DNA of 64,000 nt from Periplaneta americana (lineage: Eukaryota > Arthropoda > Insecta > Blattodea > Blattidae). The position numbers and the translations under genes were made by a program. This document shows positions 21,875 to 32,430 of the stretch, in pieces (the first letter of the stretch is position 1; every line of letters begins with the position of its first letter). Under the pieces are notes generated by a model. It was given only the letters and a program-made list of their open reading frames with translations. It searched no databases and was not told the origin of the DNA. Where the stretch lies: the NCBI RefSeq assembly GCF_040183065.1, contig NC_091123.1, forward strand, positions 11,016,001-11,080,000. The letters run 5' to 3'.

Positions 21875-24121
21875 TATCATCAACATTATCATCATCATCA
21901 TAATCACCTACATTAACTTTTGCTTCTTTCCCGTCTGTAACATCATTTATTAATGACTTTATAGCATTGTGATGGTACTGCTCAGGAATAATCCCCATAT
22001 TGCGTACATCCAGAAGATTTTTAAGTGTTTGTTTCTCAATAGGAACTGGAGAAGAAAACAAAGGCTGAATTGTGAAAGAATCTCGCATTCTTGTTTTACT
22101 TCTGCGGATTAGTATTCTTCTAAGTCCAAATTCTTGAGAAGTCCTGTTGCTGTATTTAAAATAAATGTGTTCTAAGTCTTCTTTCCTGTACTGAAACCAG
22201 ACCATTTTGAGCCAATTGACATTATTTACATCACTGAAAACTTTTCTGTCCTTTATCATGTGGCACCTCAGTTCTGAAAAATTCGATACATGCTGAATTT
22301 CAATTACATGGTATTTTTTGTTTGTCATTGTGACAGTAGTGAATCATCCCGATGTGAAATAATTTTGTACTTTTCTCTACTGAGACATGATCAGAGTCAC
22401 ACTCTATTTGTGAGTGAACCTGACTCAAAGGACATATCATTGATTACAGGGTGTCAAGATGCTCAACAGCATGCAGAAACATAACAGACATATTTTACAT
22501 TTCTGGTTTGTCCACCGCTGAAAAAGGAATTCCATTCCTTACCATCTGCATTTTTTGTACGGAACTAAAAGACATGAATCAACTTCTGCAGATCCACGTT
22601 TGGCAGTTCTTTCACTCCACATAACATGCAATTCTCTATAGAAGTTGTATTGTATACAGTTGAGTTGTACACAGTCAATCTTCGCCCATAAAATAATGCT
22701 TTAGCATCTGTTTTGGGACAGTAGCAGACAGTCTCCAGATCAAAGTCAGCTAAATGGATTTTTTCAGTTGCAGCTTCCGCCTCAATGTTCTCTTTTCTAG
22801 CCCTCACTAAACATTTCTGTTCATTGTGAGCATCCTGATCTTGACAGTGAATTTCTTTGTCTGTGGTATTCATATGAGAAAAACTGTAGCATGTATCGCA
22901 CAAATCATTTTAGGCAAATAGAAGGGCAAGTTAAATTCTATGTTGTGAATATTGTGACGCCCACGTGAGATTCGATCTCACGACCGATGGAGGAGAGGCT
23001 AAGTCGGCTGTGTTTTTGGCGGGTGCGTGCGCATCTGCCTCCTGGGGCATGGCTATGCGCGGTGAAGGAGGGGAGCAGCAGCGTGCGAGATGATTCGAGA
23101 AAGGACACACGCGTCGAAATATCGCGAACTCGGAACTTTCTAGGTTACGTCGCTGTGGTTATAAAAGAAGAAACGCGAGCGAACTTTAGCAGTTTGAGTT
23201 TTCAGTTTATTCAGCCATTCAGTGAGTAAGCCAGAGCAAGCAAGCCAGTCTTGTGTACCGGAGTTCGACTCGAGTGTGCGTCCGCAACTGTGTCAGCATC
23301 CGAAGGCCTGAGTTCGAGTACAGTGGACTGTCTCTGAAGGTCTGTGGTTCGAGATACTGTGAACTCTAGTGACTGAGCTAGAAGAACTGTGAACTGAGAA
23401 CTGACAGTTCTGATGTGTAAATAGTGCTTTATGAACATTAGTTAAAATTAACAGTTCATTGTTGTTCGTAATAGTCCAAGTAAATTGTCATTGTCGTCAG
23501 TGGAGTGCTATAACGAATACTGTGTTGAGTGAAAATCCTATTGTTGACGAGAGCGTTTAAGGTGAATTGTAGAAAGGAATTATTGTTGAGATAATAAATT
23601 TACATTGTTGTTGATTTGAAATAAAGTTACAATATATTTCGATGTGATATTATTTTTGGAAAACCATTAATATGAAATGTAATTCTTTCCATTACAACAC
23701 CTGACTTAGCGAAGCTGGTTTGTGCTGTCCTCTTTGATCTTTCGAAATATTATATTATGTTCATTCCTTTTATACATACAGCATTTCACTTATGAACGAT
23801 TCAGGCAAATCGAGTGTTGCAAGGAACAAGGCCTGACAAACTTGCCATTTTTCACCATTTATCTTTGGTTAAAAGCTGCTTATCTGTGTCATTTAAATTC
23901 CAAAATTCTTCATGAATTGCTAGGCACTCAGCCTGAGTAAATTTGAAATTGCATTTCCTTACACATTTTGAGCAATCTTTCGGTTTAACTGACCATCCAG
24001 CAATTGATTGGAATATGGTCGTAATTTTCTGAATGTGCATAATGGGATAGTTTTGACTTGAAGTATTTACGTAGTAACTAATTTTTAAGTAAAATGGTTT
24101 ATAAGCAATATTATAACGCAC
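21843..24121 (-). pseudogene. Transposase-like pseudogene of the 3.7 kb TIR element
   Basis: Three minus-strand pieces in order. N-part (about 24121-23852): CSKCVRKCNFKFTQAECLAI with HEEFWNLNDTDKQ. Middle (22903-22340): a His/Glu-rich EIHCQDQDAHNEQKC, ADFDLETVCYCPKTDAKALF, YGRRLTVYNSTVYN, then (other frame) HSQIECDSDHVSVEK. C-part (22328-21843): WLKMVWFQYRKEDLEHIYFK, LRRILIRRSK, QPLFSSPVPIEKQTLKNLL, IIPEQYHHNAIKSL and an acidic tail. This arrangement (KC..KF..ER, FDLQ..P, FYKR.L..YN, GHT.MECDSVH..IE, PLPI..KK..DL..IP..YH.FY) is a multicopy insect protein family I recall as uncharacterised. The pieces are separated by a solo LTR, frame changes and stops, so it is dead. The superfamily is not assigned; a Sola-type origin is possible but unproven. 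Confidence 0.6.
22941..23699 (+). mobile_element. Solo LTR, Gypsy-type by composition, 759 bp
   Basis: Starts tgttgtgaatattgtgacgc and ends ccattacaaca, giving the TGTTGT/ACAACA terminal pair. A TATA-like ttataaaag lies near 23159, followed by transcribed-looking sequence and aataaa near 23620. GC-rich compared with its surroundings. No internal coding sequence or second LTR is adjacent, and no TSD was evident, so it is a solo LTR fossil lying within the TIR transposon and therefore younger than it. Confidence 0.65.
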
Positions 24122-24810
24122 ATGACATCTGTTGATTCCATCAAAATTCTAAAATTGAATATTAATGACGAGTAATGAAACAACATTACCAGTATATAAT
24201 CTTACTATTGCAGGTTTCAGTATTGATCCTTGATGTTGAAAAGACATTGCAGAAATTAAATGAATCTGAAGTCTCTTCAGTAACACATTTTTCATTTTTT
24301 TCAGGAGATCAGGAATTTTTATTCCTCTAAGAAACACGTTGATTGCTCAGCACAAGTTCACTGAACGATATCTTTGCATGACTGACAGTACCGGTAATAT
24401 GTATAATTGGAGTGCACTAGGGATAACAATCATTTTTAAAATCTTTTATTTCAAGGATTACGCCAACAGTGAGTGAATATAAGGATGCAGATACTCTGTA
24501 TTATGATTTCGTATCTAAAAACAAATGATACGCATTTAGAGACAAAACAACGGATCTACACATACGCTGTTCTGACATTCAACACCATAGCATAAAATAT
24601 GGAGCCAAATTAACGTGTAAGGTGATTCGTTGTTCTGACAATAAATAATCACGTGCATTTGTAGATATGCAGCACACTATTTCCGTAACAGTTAAAGATA
24701 GACGTTCCGTTGTTTTGTCATTAAATAGATTGGTTCCCCAAGTCAGTAATGATGTAGATATGTCAAAATGGCCAATTTTGTAGATACGCTGTTATTACTC
24801 TAAACCCCCG

Positions 24811-25011
24811 ATTTGTAGTCTATGTTTAGCTACCGCAATTATTTGGTACCTATTGTTAAAATATTACAGTGTCATCACCTAGCAAAGTCAAAACCAAACC
24901 GAGCAAAACTCCTCCCACTCATTTCCTTCCTAACAAATTCTAAATATAAGCCTCAAAATAATCATTTAGGCCTATATACATCTATTTCATTCCAATAGTT
25001 CATAATCCTAC
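24811..25011. other. No recognisable feature
   Basis: AT-rich spacer between the TIR transposon and the exon-like segment; nothing supported. Confidence 0.4.
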
Positions 25012-25117
25012 CTTAAGCATACAACCTTCCTGTCAAAGTCTTTCAAATCTTCATACCAGTCCTCATCGGTCTCGGGGAAAACGGGGAGCAGTCATCCTCC
25101 ACAAGTCCATGTACAAT
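25012..25117 (-). other. Exon-like segment (LLPVFPETDEDWYEDLKDF)
   Basis: On the minus strand, acceptor ttgtttacag precedes 25117 and a donor-like cttaag/gtagga follows 25012. One frame gives LLPVFPETDEDWYEDLKDFD after an upstream stop. It resembles the segment at 18600-18842. With the four units at 19993-20918 it suggests a minus-strand exon-bearing locus now split by a 3.7 kb transposon. Coding status is unproven. Confidence 0.35.
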
Positions 25118-25479
25118 CTGTAAACAAATTCTAACATATCATTTCAATCTTAACTGCAATGTACATTCTATACTGGTACTATTTCGAAATATCCCCCATC
25201 TTGTTACAACTACTGCAACTGGTAATGCTGATTAACGTTTTACAATATTACAAAGTTTTCATTTTGACAAAAGCACAAGTCCTGAACTCAATTGCAAAAT
25301 AAATAAACTAAGTCCGATCTGAAAATGCTTTCCACGACATGAATTCTTGCAGATGGTCATCGAAACGTGGGCCACTGACACCACCGAGGCCATAGCACTT
25401 CTTCATATTATGTTTTAAGACCGAGTACATTGAGAAATATATATCGTATCATATCATATTATGTTTTAATTTCTGCCAC
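25118..25479. other. No recognisable feature
   Basis: No coding, repeat or TIR signal supported. A minor tatcgtatcatatcatatta repeat at 25440. Confidence 0.4.
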
Positions 25480-25740
25480 GTTGACTCAATACAATAGTTT
25501 CAGTGTGTGCACCAGTGTTAGGGTCTACAAAGTGTCAGCATCGCATCATTCAACCTTAGCTAAGAAGCAGGCAGCTGATCCTCTTTCAACACTGCCAAAC
25601 ACCCATTCATTTTGTCTTAAAACTCGGCCTTCGCCAAATTTTCGACGAGAGACACAAGTCTCGTCTATCGCCAAAGGTCTGTGGATTCTTAAGGAAGTGC
25701 TCCACGCATGTAGCCTGTTTCGTTTCATGGAAACACTTAA
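25480..25740 (-). pseudogene. Merlin/ISXO2-like transposase fragment
   Basis: A 60-residue minus-strand stretch reads RPLAIDETCVSRRKFGEGRV followed by LRQNEWVFGSVERGSAACF. This is the part of an IS1016/ISXO2-like (Merlin) transposase that holds the first catalytic Asp in IDET, followed by the basic KYxxGR loop and the WVFGG strand. The frame closes soon after and the rest of the DDE core is not seen, so it is a short relic. No TIRs were paired with it. Confidence 0.6.
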
Positions 25741-26012
25741 TATGATATTCTAACAGTTCTAAGAAGATAGGGGGACGATATTCCAAACAGAACCTTTTTA
25801 CTTCCTCCTCATATTAACCCAACATTACTCATTACGAAAATCTTGCCAAGTACCAAATTCAAATCACAATCACACCAAAATGAAAACGATTCCAACATTG
25901 ACCCCCCCCCCCTTTTAACTACTTTTCCAGCCGAAAAATCTTCTCGAACCGTTATCACTAGGTCTAGTCATTCAAAACGGACAAGATCACCAACTAAATA
26001 TACACTTACTTA
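25741..26012. other. No recognisable feature
   Basis: Contains a C run at about 25902-25911. The 108-codon plus-strand open frame overlapping here and the LINE has no known motif. Confidence 0.4.
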
Positions 26013-26178
26013 CTGGCTTTTAAGGAACCCGGAGGTTCATTGCCGCCCTCACATAAGCCCGCCATTGGTCCCTATCCTGAGCAAGATTAATCCATTCTCT
26101 ATCATCATATCCCACCTCTCTCAAATCCATTTTAATATTATCTTCCCATCTACGTCTCGGCCTCCCTAAAAGTCTTTT

Positions 26179-26387
26179 CGGTCTATATGACTATAGGATA
26201 TTGGTAGTGTGTTTATGAGAATATATGTTGGCTAGATTGGAGAATGGGGTGATGTCATGTGGTCGACGTATGCGAGAAGGTTAGTGGGTTAGTTGAGGTG
26301 ATATCTCAGTGAGTTTTATTTACTCGTCGTGTTGGTTTATGTCAAACTTGACGAAAATTAGGGGATATCCTATAATAAAAGAATCCC
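26179..26387. mobile_element. 209 bp TIR element with 8 bp TSD (Merlin-type candidate)
   Basis: Flanked by agtctttt at 26171-26178 and 26388-26395; the uninterrupted sister copy near 29085 shows the empty site. Ends carry imperfect inverted repeats sharing ctataggatat (about 26190) and tataggatat (reverse complement of about 26362-26371). TSD length and GGG-like right end would suit Merlin, but no coding sequence is present. Confidence 0.6.
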
Positions 26388-26736
26388 AGTCTTTTTCCCT
26401 CCGACCTCCCAACTAACACTCTATATGCATTTCTGGATTCGCCCATACGTGCTACATGCCCTGTCCATCTCAAGCGTCTGGATTTAATGTTCCTAATGAT
26501 GTCAGGTGAAGAATACAATGCGTGCAGTTCTGTGTCGTGTAACTCTCCATTCTCCTGTAACTTCATCCCTCTTAGCACGAAATATTTTCCTAAGCATCTT
26601 ATTCTCAAACACCCTTAACCTATGTTCCTCTCTCAAAGTGAGAGTCCAAGTTTCACAACCATAAAGAACAACCGGTAATATAACTGTTTTATAAATTCTG
26701 ACTTTCAGATTTTTTGACAGCAGACTGGATGATTAA

Positions 26737-27262
26737 ATGATGAAAGAGTGATGGAACGGAGAAAAATTCTCTCCGGCGCCGGGATTTGAACCCGGGTTTT
26801 CAGCTCTACGTGCTGATGCTTTATCCACTAAGCCACGCCGGATACAACCCCGACGCCGGTTAGAATCGTCTCAGATTAAGCTCCATCTCTTGGGTTCCCT
26901 CTAGTGGCCGCCCTCTGCACTACGTCATAGATGTCTATGAACGCAGGACCGAAGTCCATACATGTGTTGAGGTGCACTCGAATGAGTGACTGGTTGGCCG
27001 GGATCCGACGGTATAGGCGCCGTCTTAAATCACAAAGTGATTTATTACGCATATCATATATATTTTGATGTACCGAAGTACATATGATATTTCCATGCAG
27101 ATATTCTGCGTCATCATATGATGAAAGAGTGATGGAACGGAGAAAAATTCTCTCCGGCGCCGGGATTTGAACCCGGGTTTTCAGCTCTACGTGCTGATGC
27201 TTTATCCACTAAGCCACGCCGGATACAACCCCGACGCCGGTTAGAATCGTCTCAGATTAATA
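26737..27262 (-). mobile_element. Dimeric tRNA-derived SINE with identical 143 bp terminal repeats
   Basis: 26737-26879 and 27118-27260 are identical by eye, and each contains a tRNA-type promoter on the minus strand (tggcttagtggataaagc box A; gggttcaaatccc box B). The 238 bp between them is SINE body (catgtatggacttcggtcct, gtacttcggtacatc). The whole unit is flanked by tggatgattaa at 26726-26736 and 27263-27273, so it entered the LINE as one piece. The order is head-body-head. Confidence 0.85.
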
Positions 27263-27475
27263 TGGATGATTAAAGCTTCTCAACCGAATAATACCAGGCA
27301 TTTCCCATATTGGTAGTTTCCTAGTACCCGGTACTCGTTACCTATCTCTTTACTTACTTCCAGTAAAATTCCCGTGCTTTCCCTAATCGTTTGTGGATTT
27401 TCTTCTGACATATTCACGTCATCCGCACAGACAAGCAGCTGATGTAATCCGTTCAATTCCAAACCCTCTCTACGT

Positions 27476-28084
27476 TACCGTCTGTTCCTTACTCTAAAAT
27501 AACCCGCGAAATTACATTCATCAATATCACCGTAGCTATTACATTAAAATCCATTGCTCCACAAACCTCGATACAAATTACCTATGTAGTCTACGCCTAT
27601 AGCTTCTACGCATCTACATTCATACGCTTAACTCTATTCTTACACTAAACACAGTTTCTCAAGTACCTCTAATTGTTTTATAACTCTCACAGTTCTAAAA
27701 CTATTCTTACCTGTTATATTTATATCCACTTTCTATTCCAAAAAATACACCACAATAAAATTACGCACCTCACATAAGTCAGCCATATTCATTTTGCACT
27801 CTATGCACAGCATTTCGTTATTGCCAACACTCGATCAGCAAAAATTCCTAAACAATACTTAAAAAGTCGTCAGATTACTTATTATCAATATAGAAACCAT
27901 TATTTTTTCGCTTCCGGCTGTGTAAAAAGTTCCTAAACCCCTATTTCAGCAATATAAAAGAGAAAACAAGTTGTTCGCAAATAAAAAACAGTTTTCAATC
28001 GTAACATTTAACAAAATAGCTCAATTGGCAACATTGCTACCACTCTCCGAAACGCCATCTCGCGAAGAAACGAACCAACAGATT
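27476..28084. other. No recognisable feature
   Basis: AT-rich sequence between two LINEs; no repeat, TIR or coding signal supported. Confidence 0.5.
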
Positions 28085-28860
28085 CCATGGCGCACTATAT
28101 AAAACTGCAGGACTGCCTACATAGTCTCTATGCTGATAACACTGTCATATTTACCAGACATTTTAATATTCATGCAGCTTGTGTCAACTTGCAAAATGCC
28201 TTAAATATATTAACACAATGGTCAACCAAATGGAGGTTAAAAGTAAACGGCGAAAAATCTCAATTGATGGTCTTTACACGTTTTCCCAGGATTACAGACC
28301 AACTGAGTATTCAAAACCAAATAATACCTTTTACCACATCAGTTAAATATCTTGGAGTACTTCTAGACAAACGTTTATCTTACAGGCATCACATTCAAAA
28401 CATAAGACAAAGCATTTCAAAGATACATGGCACTCTATCCACTTTTCAAACATCTGACTTCAAGGAAAGCAAAAGTCCTGCTGTATACATCAGTCATCAG
28501 ATCATACATCCACTACTTCTGTGAGGTATGGGGCCAAGCTCATCCTCGCCACCTGAAGAGTCTGGAAGGAATTCAAAGAGCTGTCTGCAGAACAATCACT
28601 GGTGCACACTACCTCACGAACAATGTCAAACTCTACAATGAACTTCATATACCCTTCCTGGTTGCTCATATTCAAGATCTACAGATTACATACAGGAATA
28701 AGCTACTTCATCATGCCAACCCTTTACTAAGAGACATAACATAAATTCAAACAAATACTTCCGTCTTTGACAAAACCTATTTACATTTCAATTTATAAAA
28801 TCATATTTTTGTAAAAGGCAAGGGTCCAAGAGACCTGGTACTTTTAATAAAAACATCTTA
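28085..28860 (+). mobile_element. 5'-truncated jockey-like LINE
   Basis: Plus-strand reverse transcriptase C-terminal half: LYADNTVIFT (YADD box with the second Asp changed to Asn), WSTKWRLKVNGEKSQLMVF, VKYLGVLLDKRLSYRHHI, then after a frameshift near 28430, LYTSVIRSYIHYFCEVWGQA, LEGIQRAVCRTITGAHYL and LHIPFLVAHI. These are the palm, thumb and post-RT blocks of jockey-type elements. It ends near 28745, with an A-rich 3' region up to an (AT)n run. The element lacks the endonuclease and the first RT motifs. Confidence 0.85.
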
Positions 28861-28865
28861 AAACT

Positions 28866-28867
<2 letters not shown>

Positions 28868-28903
<36 letters not shown>

Positions 28904-28908
28904 TATAC
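28868..28908. repeat. (AT)n microsatellite
   Basis: Runs of at with a few c, adjoining the 3' end of the next LINE; a second run at 30008-30038 adjoins its 5' end. Confidence 0.85.
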
Positions 28909-30005
28909 ACATACTTACTTACTTACTGGCTTTTAAAGAACCCGGAGGTTCATTGCCACCCTCACATAAGCCCGCCATTGGTCCCTATCCTGAGCAAGAT
29001 TAATCCATTCTCTATCATCATATCCCACCTCCCTCAAATCCATTTCAATATTATCTTCCCATCTACGTCTCGGCCTCCCTAAAGGTCTTTTTTCCTCTGG
29101 CCTCCCAACTAACACTCTATATGCATTTCTGGATTCGCCCATATGTGGTACGTGACCTGCCCATCTCAAACGTCTGGATTTAATGTTCCTAATTATGTCA
29201 GGTGAAGAATACAATGCGTGCAGTTCTGCGTTGTGTAACTTTCTCCATTCTCCTGTAACTTCATCCCTCTTAGCCCCAAATATTGTCCTAAGCACCTTAT
29301 TCTCAAACACCCTTAACCTATGTTCCTCTCTCAAAGTGAGAGTCCAAGTTTCACAACCATACAGAACAACCAGTAATATAACTGTTTTATAAATTCTAAC
29401 TTTCAGATTTTTCGACAGCAGACTGGATGATAAAAGTTTCTCAACCGAATAATAACAGGCATTTCCCATATTTATTCTGTGTTTAATTTCCTCCCAAATA
29501 TCATTTATATTTGTTACTGTTGCTCCAAGATATTTGAACTTCTCCACCGCTTCAAAAGATAAATTTCCAATTTTTATATTTACATTTCGTACAATATTCT
29601 CGTCACGAGATATAATCACATACTTTGTCTTTTCGGGATTTACTTACAAACCTATCTCTTTACTTGCTTCCAGTAAAATTCCCGTGTTTTCCCTAATCGT
29701 TTGTCGATTTTCTCCTAACATATTCACGTCATCCACATAGACAAGCAGCTGATGTAACCCGTTCAATTCCAAACCCTCTCTGTTATCCTGGACTTTCCTA
29801 ATGGCATACTGTAGAGCAAAGTTAAAAAGTAATGGTGATAGTGCATCTCCTTGCTTTAGCCCACAGTGAATTGGAAACGCATCTGACAGAAACTGACCTA
29901 TACGAACTCTGCTGTACGTTTCACTGAGACACATTTTAATTAATCGAACTAGTGTCTTGGGAATACCAAATTTAATGAGAATATCGTATAAAACTTCTCT
30001 CTTAA

Positions 30006-30011
<6 letters not shown>
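28909..30011 (-). mobile_element. RTE-like LINE, best-preserved copy, inserted in (AT)n
   Basis: The 3' end is agtaagtaagtaagta (28909-28925). The coding part runs from 30009 to 28933 and is truncated at the 5' side exactly at the (AT)n run at 30008-30038. Matching (AT)n at the other end indicates insertion into a microsatellite whose TSD cannot be told from the repeat. Confidence 0.85.
28933..30009 (-). pseudogene. RTE-like reverse transcriptase, C-terminal 350 residues
   Basis: The protein starts within the RT palm: [40 protein letters not shown] (motif with the conserved Gly/Gln/Gly/Asp), and [14 protein letters not shown] (catalytic YADD, here YVDD). Then NPEKTKYVIISRDEN, FEAVEKFKYLGATVTNIND, YGCETWTLTLREEHRLRVFE, ELHALYSSPDIIRNI, RRLRWAGH and the C-terminal GRPRRRWEDNIEMDLREVGY. 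The frame is continuous except for one in-frame TAA near 29641, between KEIGL and VNPEK. The N-terminal endonuclease is absent. Dead by truncation and by that stop, but otherwise well preserved, so a fairly young copy. Confidence 0.85.
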
Positions 30012-30038
<27 letters not shown>

Positions 30039-30040
<2 letters not shown>

Positions 30041-30462
30041 TAATAAAATTTAAACTAAAAAAAAAAAAACATATCAGTATTATTTCTCCATTATTACTGT
30101 CATACGACGAAGGGAGACATGGAGGGCTAATGCCTTCCACTTCAAAGTAATACAGCCTACAATCTCTCTATAAAAATCTGAGGAGTTATAATATATTCAT
30201 TTTCAACTTAATATTACAAATCAACGTTTACGTACGCTTCTAAATATACGCAATCATTATGCGATTTATCTATTCATAGTCCTGGTATGCATATCAAAGA
30301 ATTTAAACAAGTCTCCAACATTTTCGACAGAGAAAACATTCAGTACATTTCATGTTTCATTGAATTATCCACATTCCCATTCCTTTTTGTTTTTTTACTA
30401 TAAAACAAAGTCGAAATAAACATAATAAATAAGGAAAAACCCTCTAAAACGCCACCCTGTCC
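30039..30462. other. No recognisable feature
   Basis: Contains a short A run near 30058. Nothing else supported. Confidence 0.4.
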
Positions 30463-31224
30463 TCCCACGTCAAGAGGGCTTAGAATATATATATGAGAGG
30501 TTCATAAGCCGGATTAATTGTAATCTGTCAAGAAGCTTCTCGTATCTACCAGAGGAGCGCCACAAGCAAGCAAAAAATTGTGTTATTATTTACAATTTCA
30601 AGACTTCCGCCAATAATTACTTACACCTCCACGTGAATTATTTACAAATTCTCTCCGTTATATTACTATTTATATCAATGTTTGAAATGTAACCATCTCT
30701 ATTAAAATTATTTATTTTTTTGGAATAAAGATCTTGAGCCAACGTCATCAGGATTTTCAGAACGTGATATGCCAGGAAGTGAAGGTAGGAAAAGGGCTGT
30801 GAAATATGAAATGAATTAGACATGACCAACCAAATCTGTTGTGGTTACAATGCATTAAATTTATTTAGGTAACAATATTTTTTTTTTATAAACATACAAG
30901 ATATTTTGTTACAATTAACTTCCACTGTTTTATTGCAATACAGAAAAGATTTCATAATCCTAAGTTCACTATTAGTACAATAATATAATTAATATAATTG
31001 ACATCACAGGAAAGTGTAAAAAAAAATCATATGTATATTTAAGTCTGTTGGAAATCAGAGATTATTTCATGAAAAAATATTTAAAGTCAGTTTATTTCAT
31101 TTTCTTAAATGTCTACATTTATCATTAGAGTTATTATTCTGTTATGAAGAAAATAATTTCAAATCATCCTCAGTAGAAATCTAAGTTTGCAATGCTCTAT
31201 TCTTATTGTCTTGTACAAATAAAT

Positions 31225-31607
31225 GAGGCGTTCGGAGCTAAAGTGGATGAAGTCCATGAGCCGTAGTTTTGAGGTAATAGGACTTAAAGTTAACCTGCTC
31301 TAGTGGATTATCTAATTTCACTAGCAATCATTTTATTGCTCCATTCTTAAATTCTAGATTTATAAAATATAAACAATTGCGATCTTAATTGACGCAACAC
31401 TTTGGTGACTTGATCCACTATGGTTCAGAACATCGTCAACAAATAATCTGAACCATAAGTGACTAATGTCACCTACCGGCGATTGCTTGGAAATTAAGAC
31501 TTGATCTATTACTGCTCGGAAAAGATCCAACTTCAGACAATCATAAAATGAATTAAACTCAATATATGAAAATTTGTGACAATCCACTTTAGCTCTGAAC
31601 GCCTCAA
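31225..31607. repeat. Inverted repeat with 25 bp arms inside P-A
   Basis: tgaggcgttcggagctaaag (31225) and its near-exact reverse complement (31583-31607) are separated by about 330 bp. The right arm lies in a 102-codon minus-strand open frame (31360-31668) with no family resemblance, so the repeat may mark a local inverted duplication. Confidence 0.6.
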
Positions 31608-32179
31608 ATATTGATGTTTCAAATAAGCGATTACAATGTGTTAAGCCTTGTAATAACATTGAAGGCACATATATATATTTTTTTTTTTTTTAAGATTAAC
31701 ACTTAATAGCATTATGCCAATTTGTTCGTAATTTTCTACATTAAATTCTAGACTGTGTATGGGAAGATTGGACAGCAAGAGAGTTAATGGGTTTATTGAA
31801 TGAAAAAAACTCAGCATTAGTTAACATCATTAAATTTTACGCAGTATGTTATTGAACATATTTAATAAAGTGCACTGATTAAAGAATTCATCCCACCTTA
31901 CATCTAGCATCTACAACTGAATTTACTTCCTTTATGGTATGATTTGTAGGAAGTCGTTAAAAATGTACACTGATATGCATTTGCTCTTAATTTGAAGTAT
32001 TAATTAAAATAATTTAGAGATTTACTTTTGCATAATTAGAAATAAGGATGGTAGAACAAGCCAGATAACTCTTCCCGCAATGATATTCAGTGTAGTAATC
32101 AGGTATTGCTGCTCAAAATAATGTTATGTTCTAGTAACAAATCAAATTGTGAAAGAGGTTAATAGCTGATGAGGGAATC

Positions 32180-32430
32180 TTTTAATTTCTCTGATGTTGA
32201 TAATGAGATCGTGAATGCAAATGCATTATAATAATATATTGCTGGTTATATTGCTAAGAAGACATGTGATGCTAAACAGTGTGTTAATTGTCGTGCAATT
32301 CTTGCAGACAACATAACATTTATGTTCAAGGAATATGAAAAAGTAACCGAAGATCCTCAGTTGCCATTTATTTATACATCCGCCTATCATAACAGGTGAC
32401 CATATAGGTCCGAAAACAATTAAAAAATGC
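32180..32430 (+). pseudogene. Transposase C-terminal fragment on the opposite strand
   Basis: Plus-strand translation gives YIAGYIAKKTCDAKQCVNCR then AILADNITFMFKEYEK and TEDPQLPFIYTS, preceded by two stops. A YVAGY-x-x-xK-x(n)-C-x2-C segment of this kind occurs near the C-terminus of THAP-type transposases. It lies inside P-A but reads opposite to the main transposase, so it is either an inversion within the element or debris of another one. Confidence 0.5.

Larger units (their letters stand above)
21090..24810 (-). mobile_element. TIR transposon of unassigned class, 3.7 kb, with nested LTR and SINE
   Basis: Ends: cgggggttcagagtcataac (21090) against the reverse complement of the right end, cgggggtttagagtaataac (24810); similarity goes on through tatctacaaaatt. 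A motif gtagatacgttgttttgac and variants recurs inside both ends (about 21312, 24551, 24664, 24781), as subterminal binding sites would. The minus strand carries the broken transposase described separately. A solo LTR (22941-23699) and a truncated SINE (21630-21874) are inserted. No clear TSD: tttt versus attt beside the ends. Confidence 0.65.
26013..27475 (-). mobile_element. RTE-like LINE, 3' portion, interrupted by a 209 bp element and a dimeric SINE
   Basis: Minus-strand 3' end at about 26013 (agtaagtaagtg tail). Recognisable pieces: RRLRWTGHVARMGESRNAYR with VLVGRSEGKR (26400-26500), GKYFVLRGMKLQENGELHD, and a reverse transcriptase piece QLLVCADDVNM (27280-27462), in which the catalytic box is CADD instead of YADD. 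Compared with the copy at 28909-30011 it lacks about 150 bp between these blocks and is 5'-truncated near 27475. Insertions: 26179-26387 and 26737-27262, each with its own TSD. Confidence 0.85.

Noticed and set aside
22987-23229. 80-codon plus-strand frame
   Set aside because: Lies inside the solo LTR and crosses its TATA region; no protein resemblance.
26760-26845. tRNA genes at 26.8 and 27.2 kb
   Set aside because: Promoter boxes belong to the two heads of one SINE insertion bounded by a single TSD.
26737-27262. Short LTR element with 143 bp direct repeats
   Set aside because: Repeats contain tRNA-type promoters, lack TG..CA ends, and the TSD is 11 bp; a dimeric SINE fits better.
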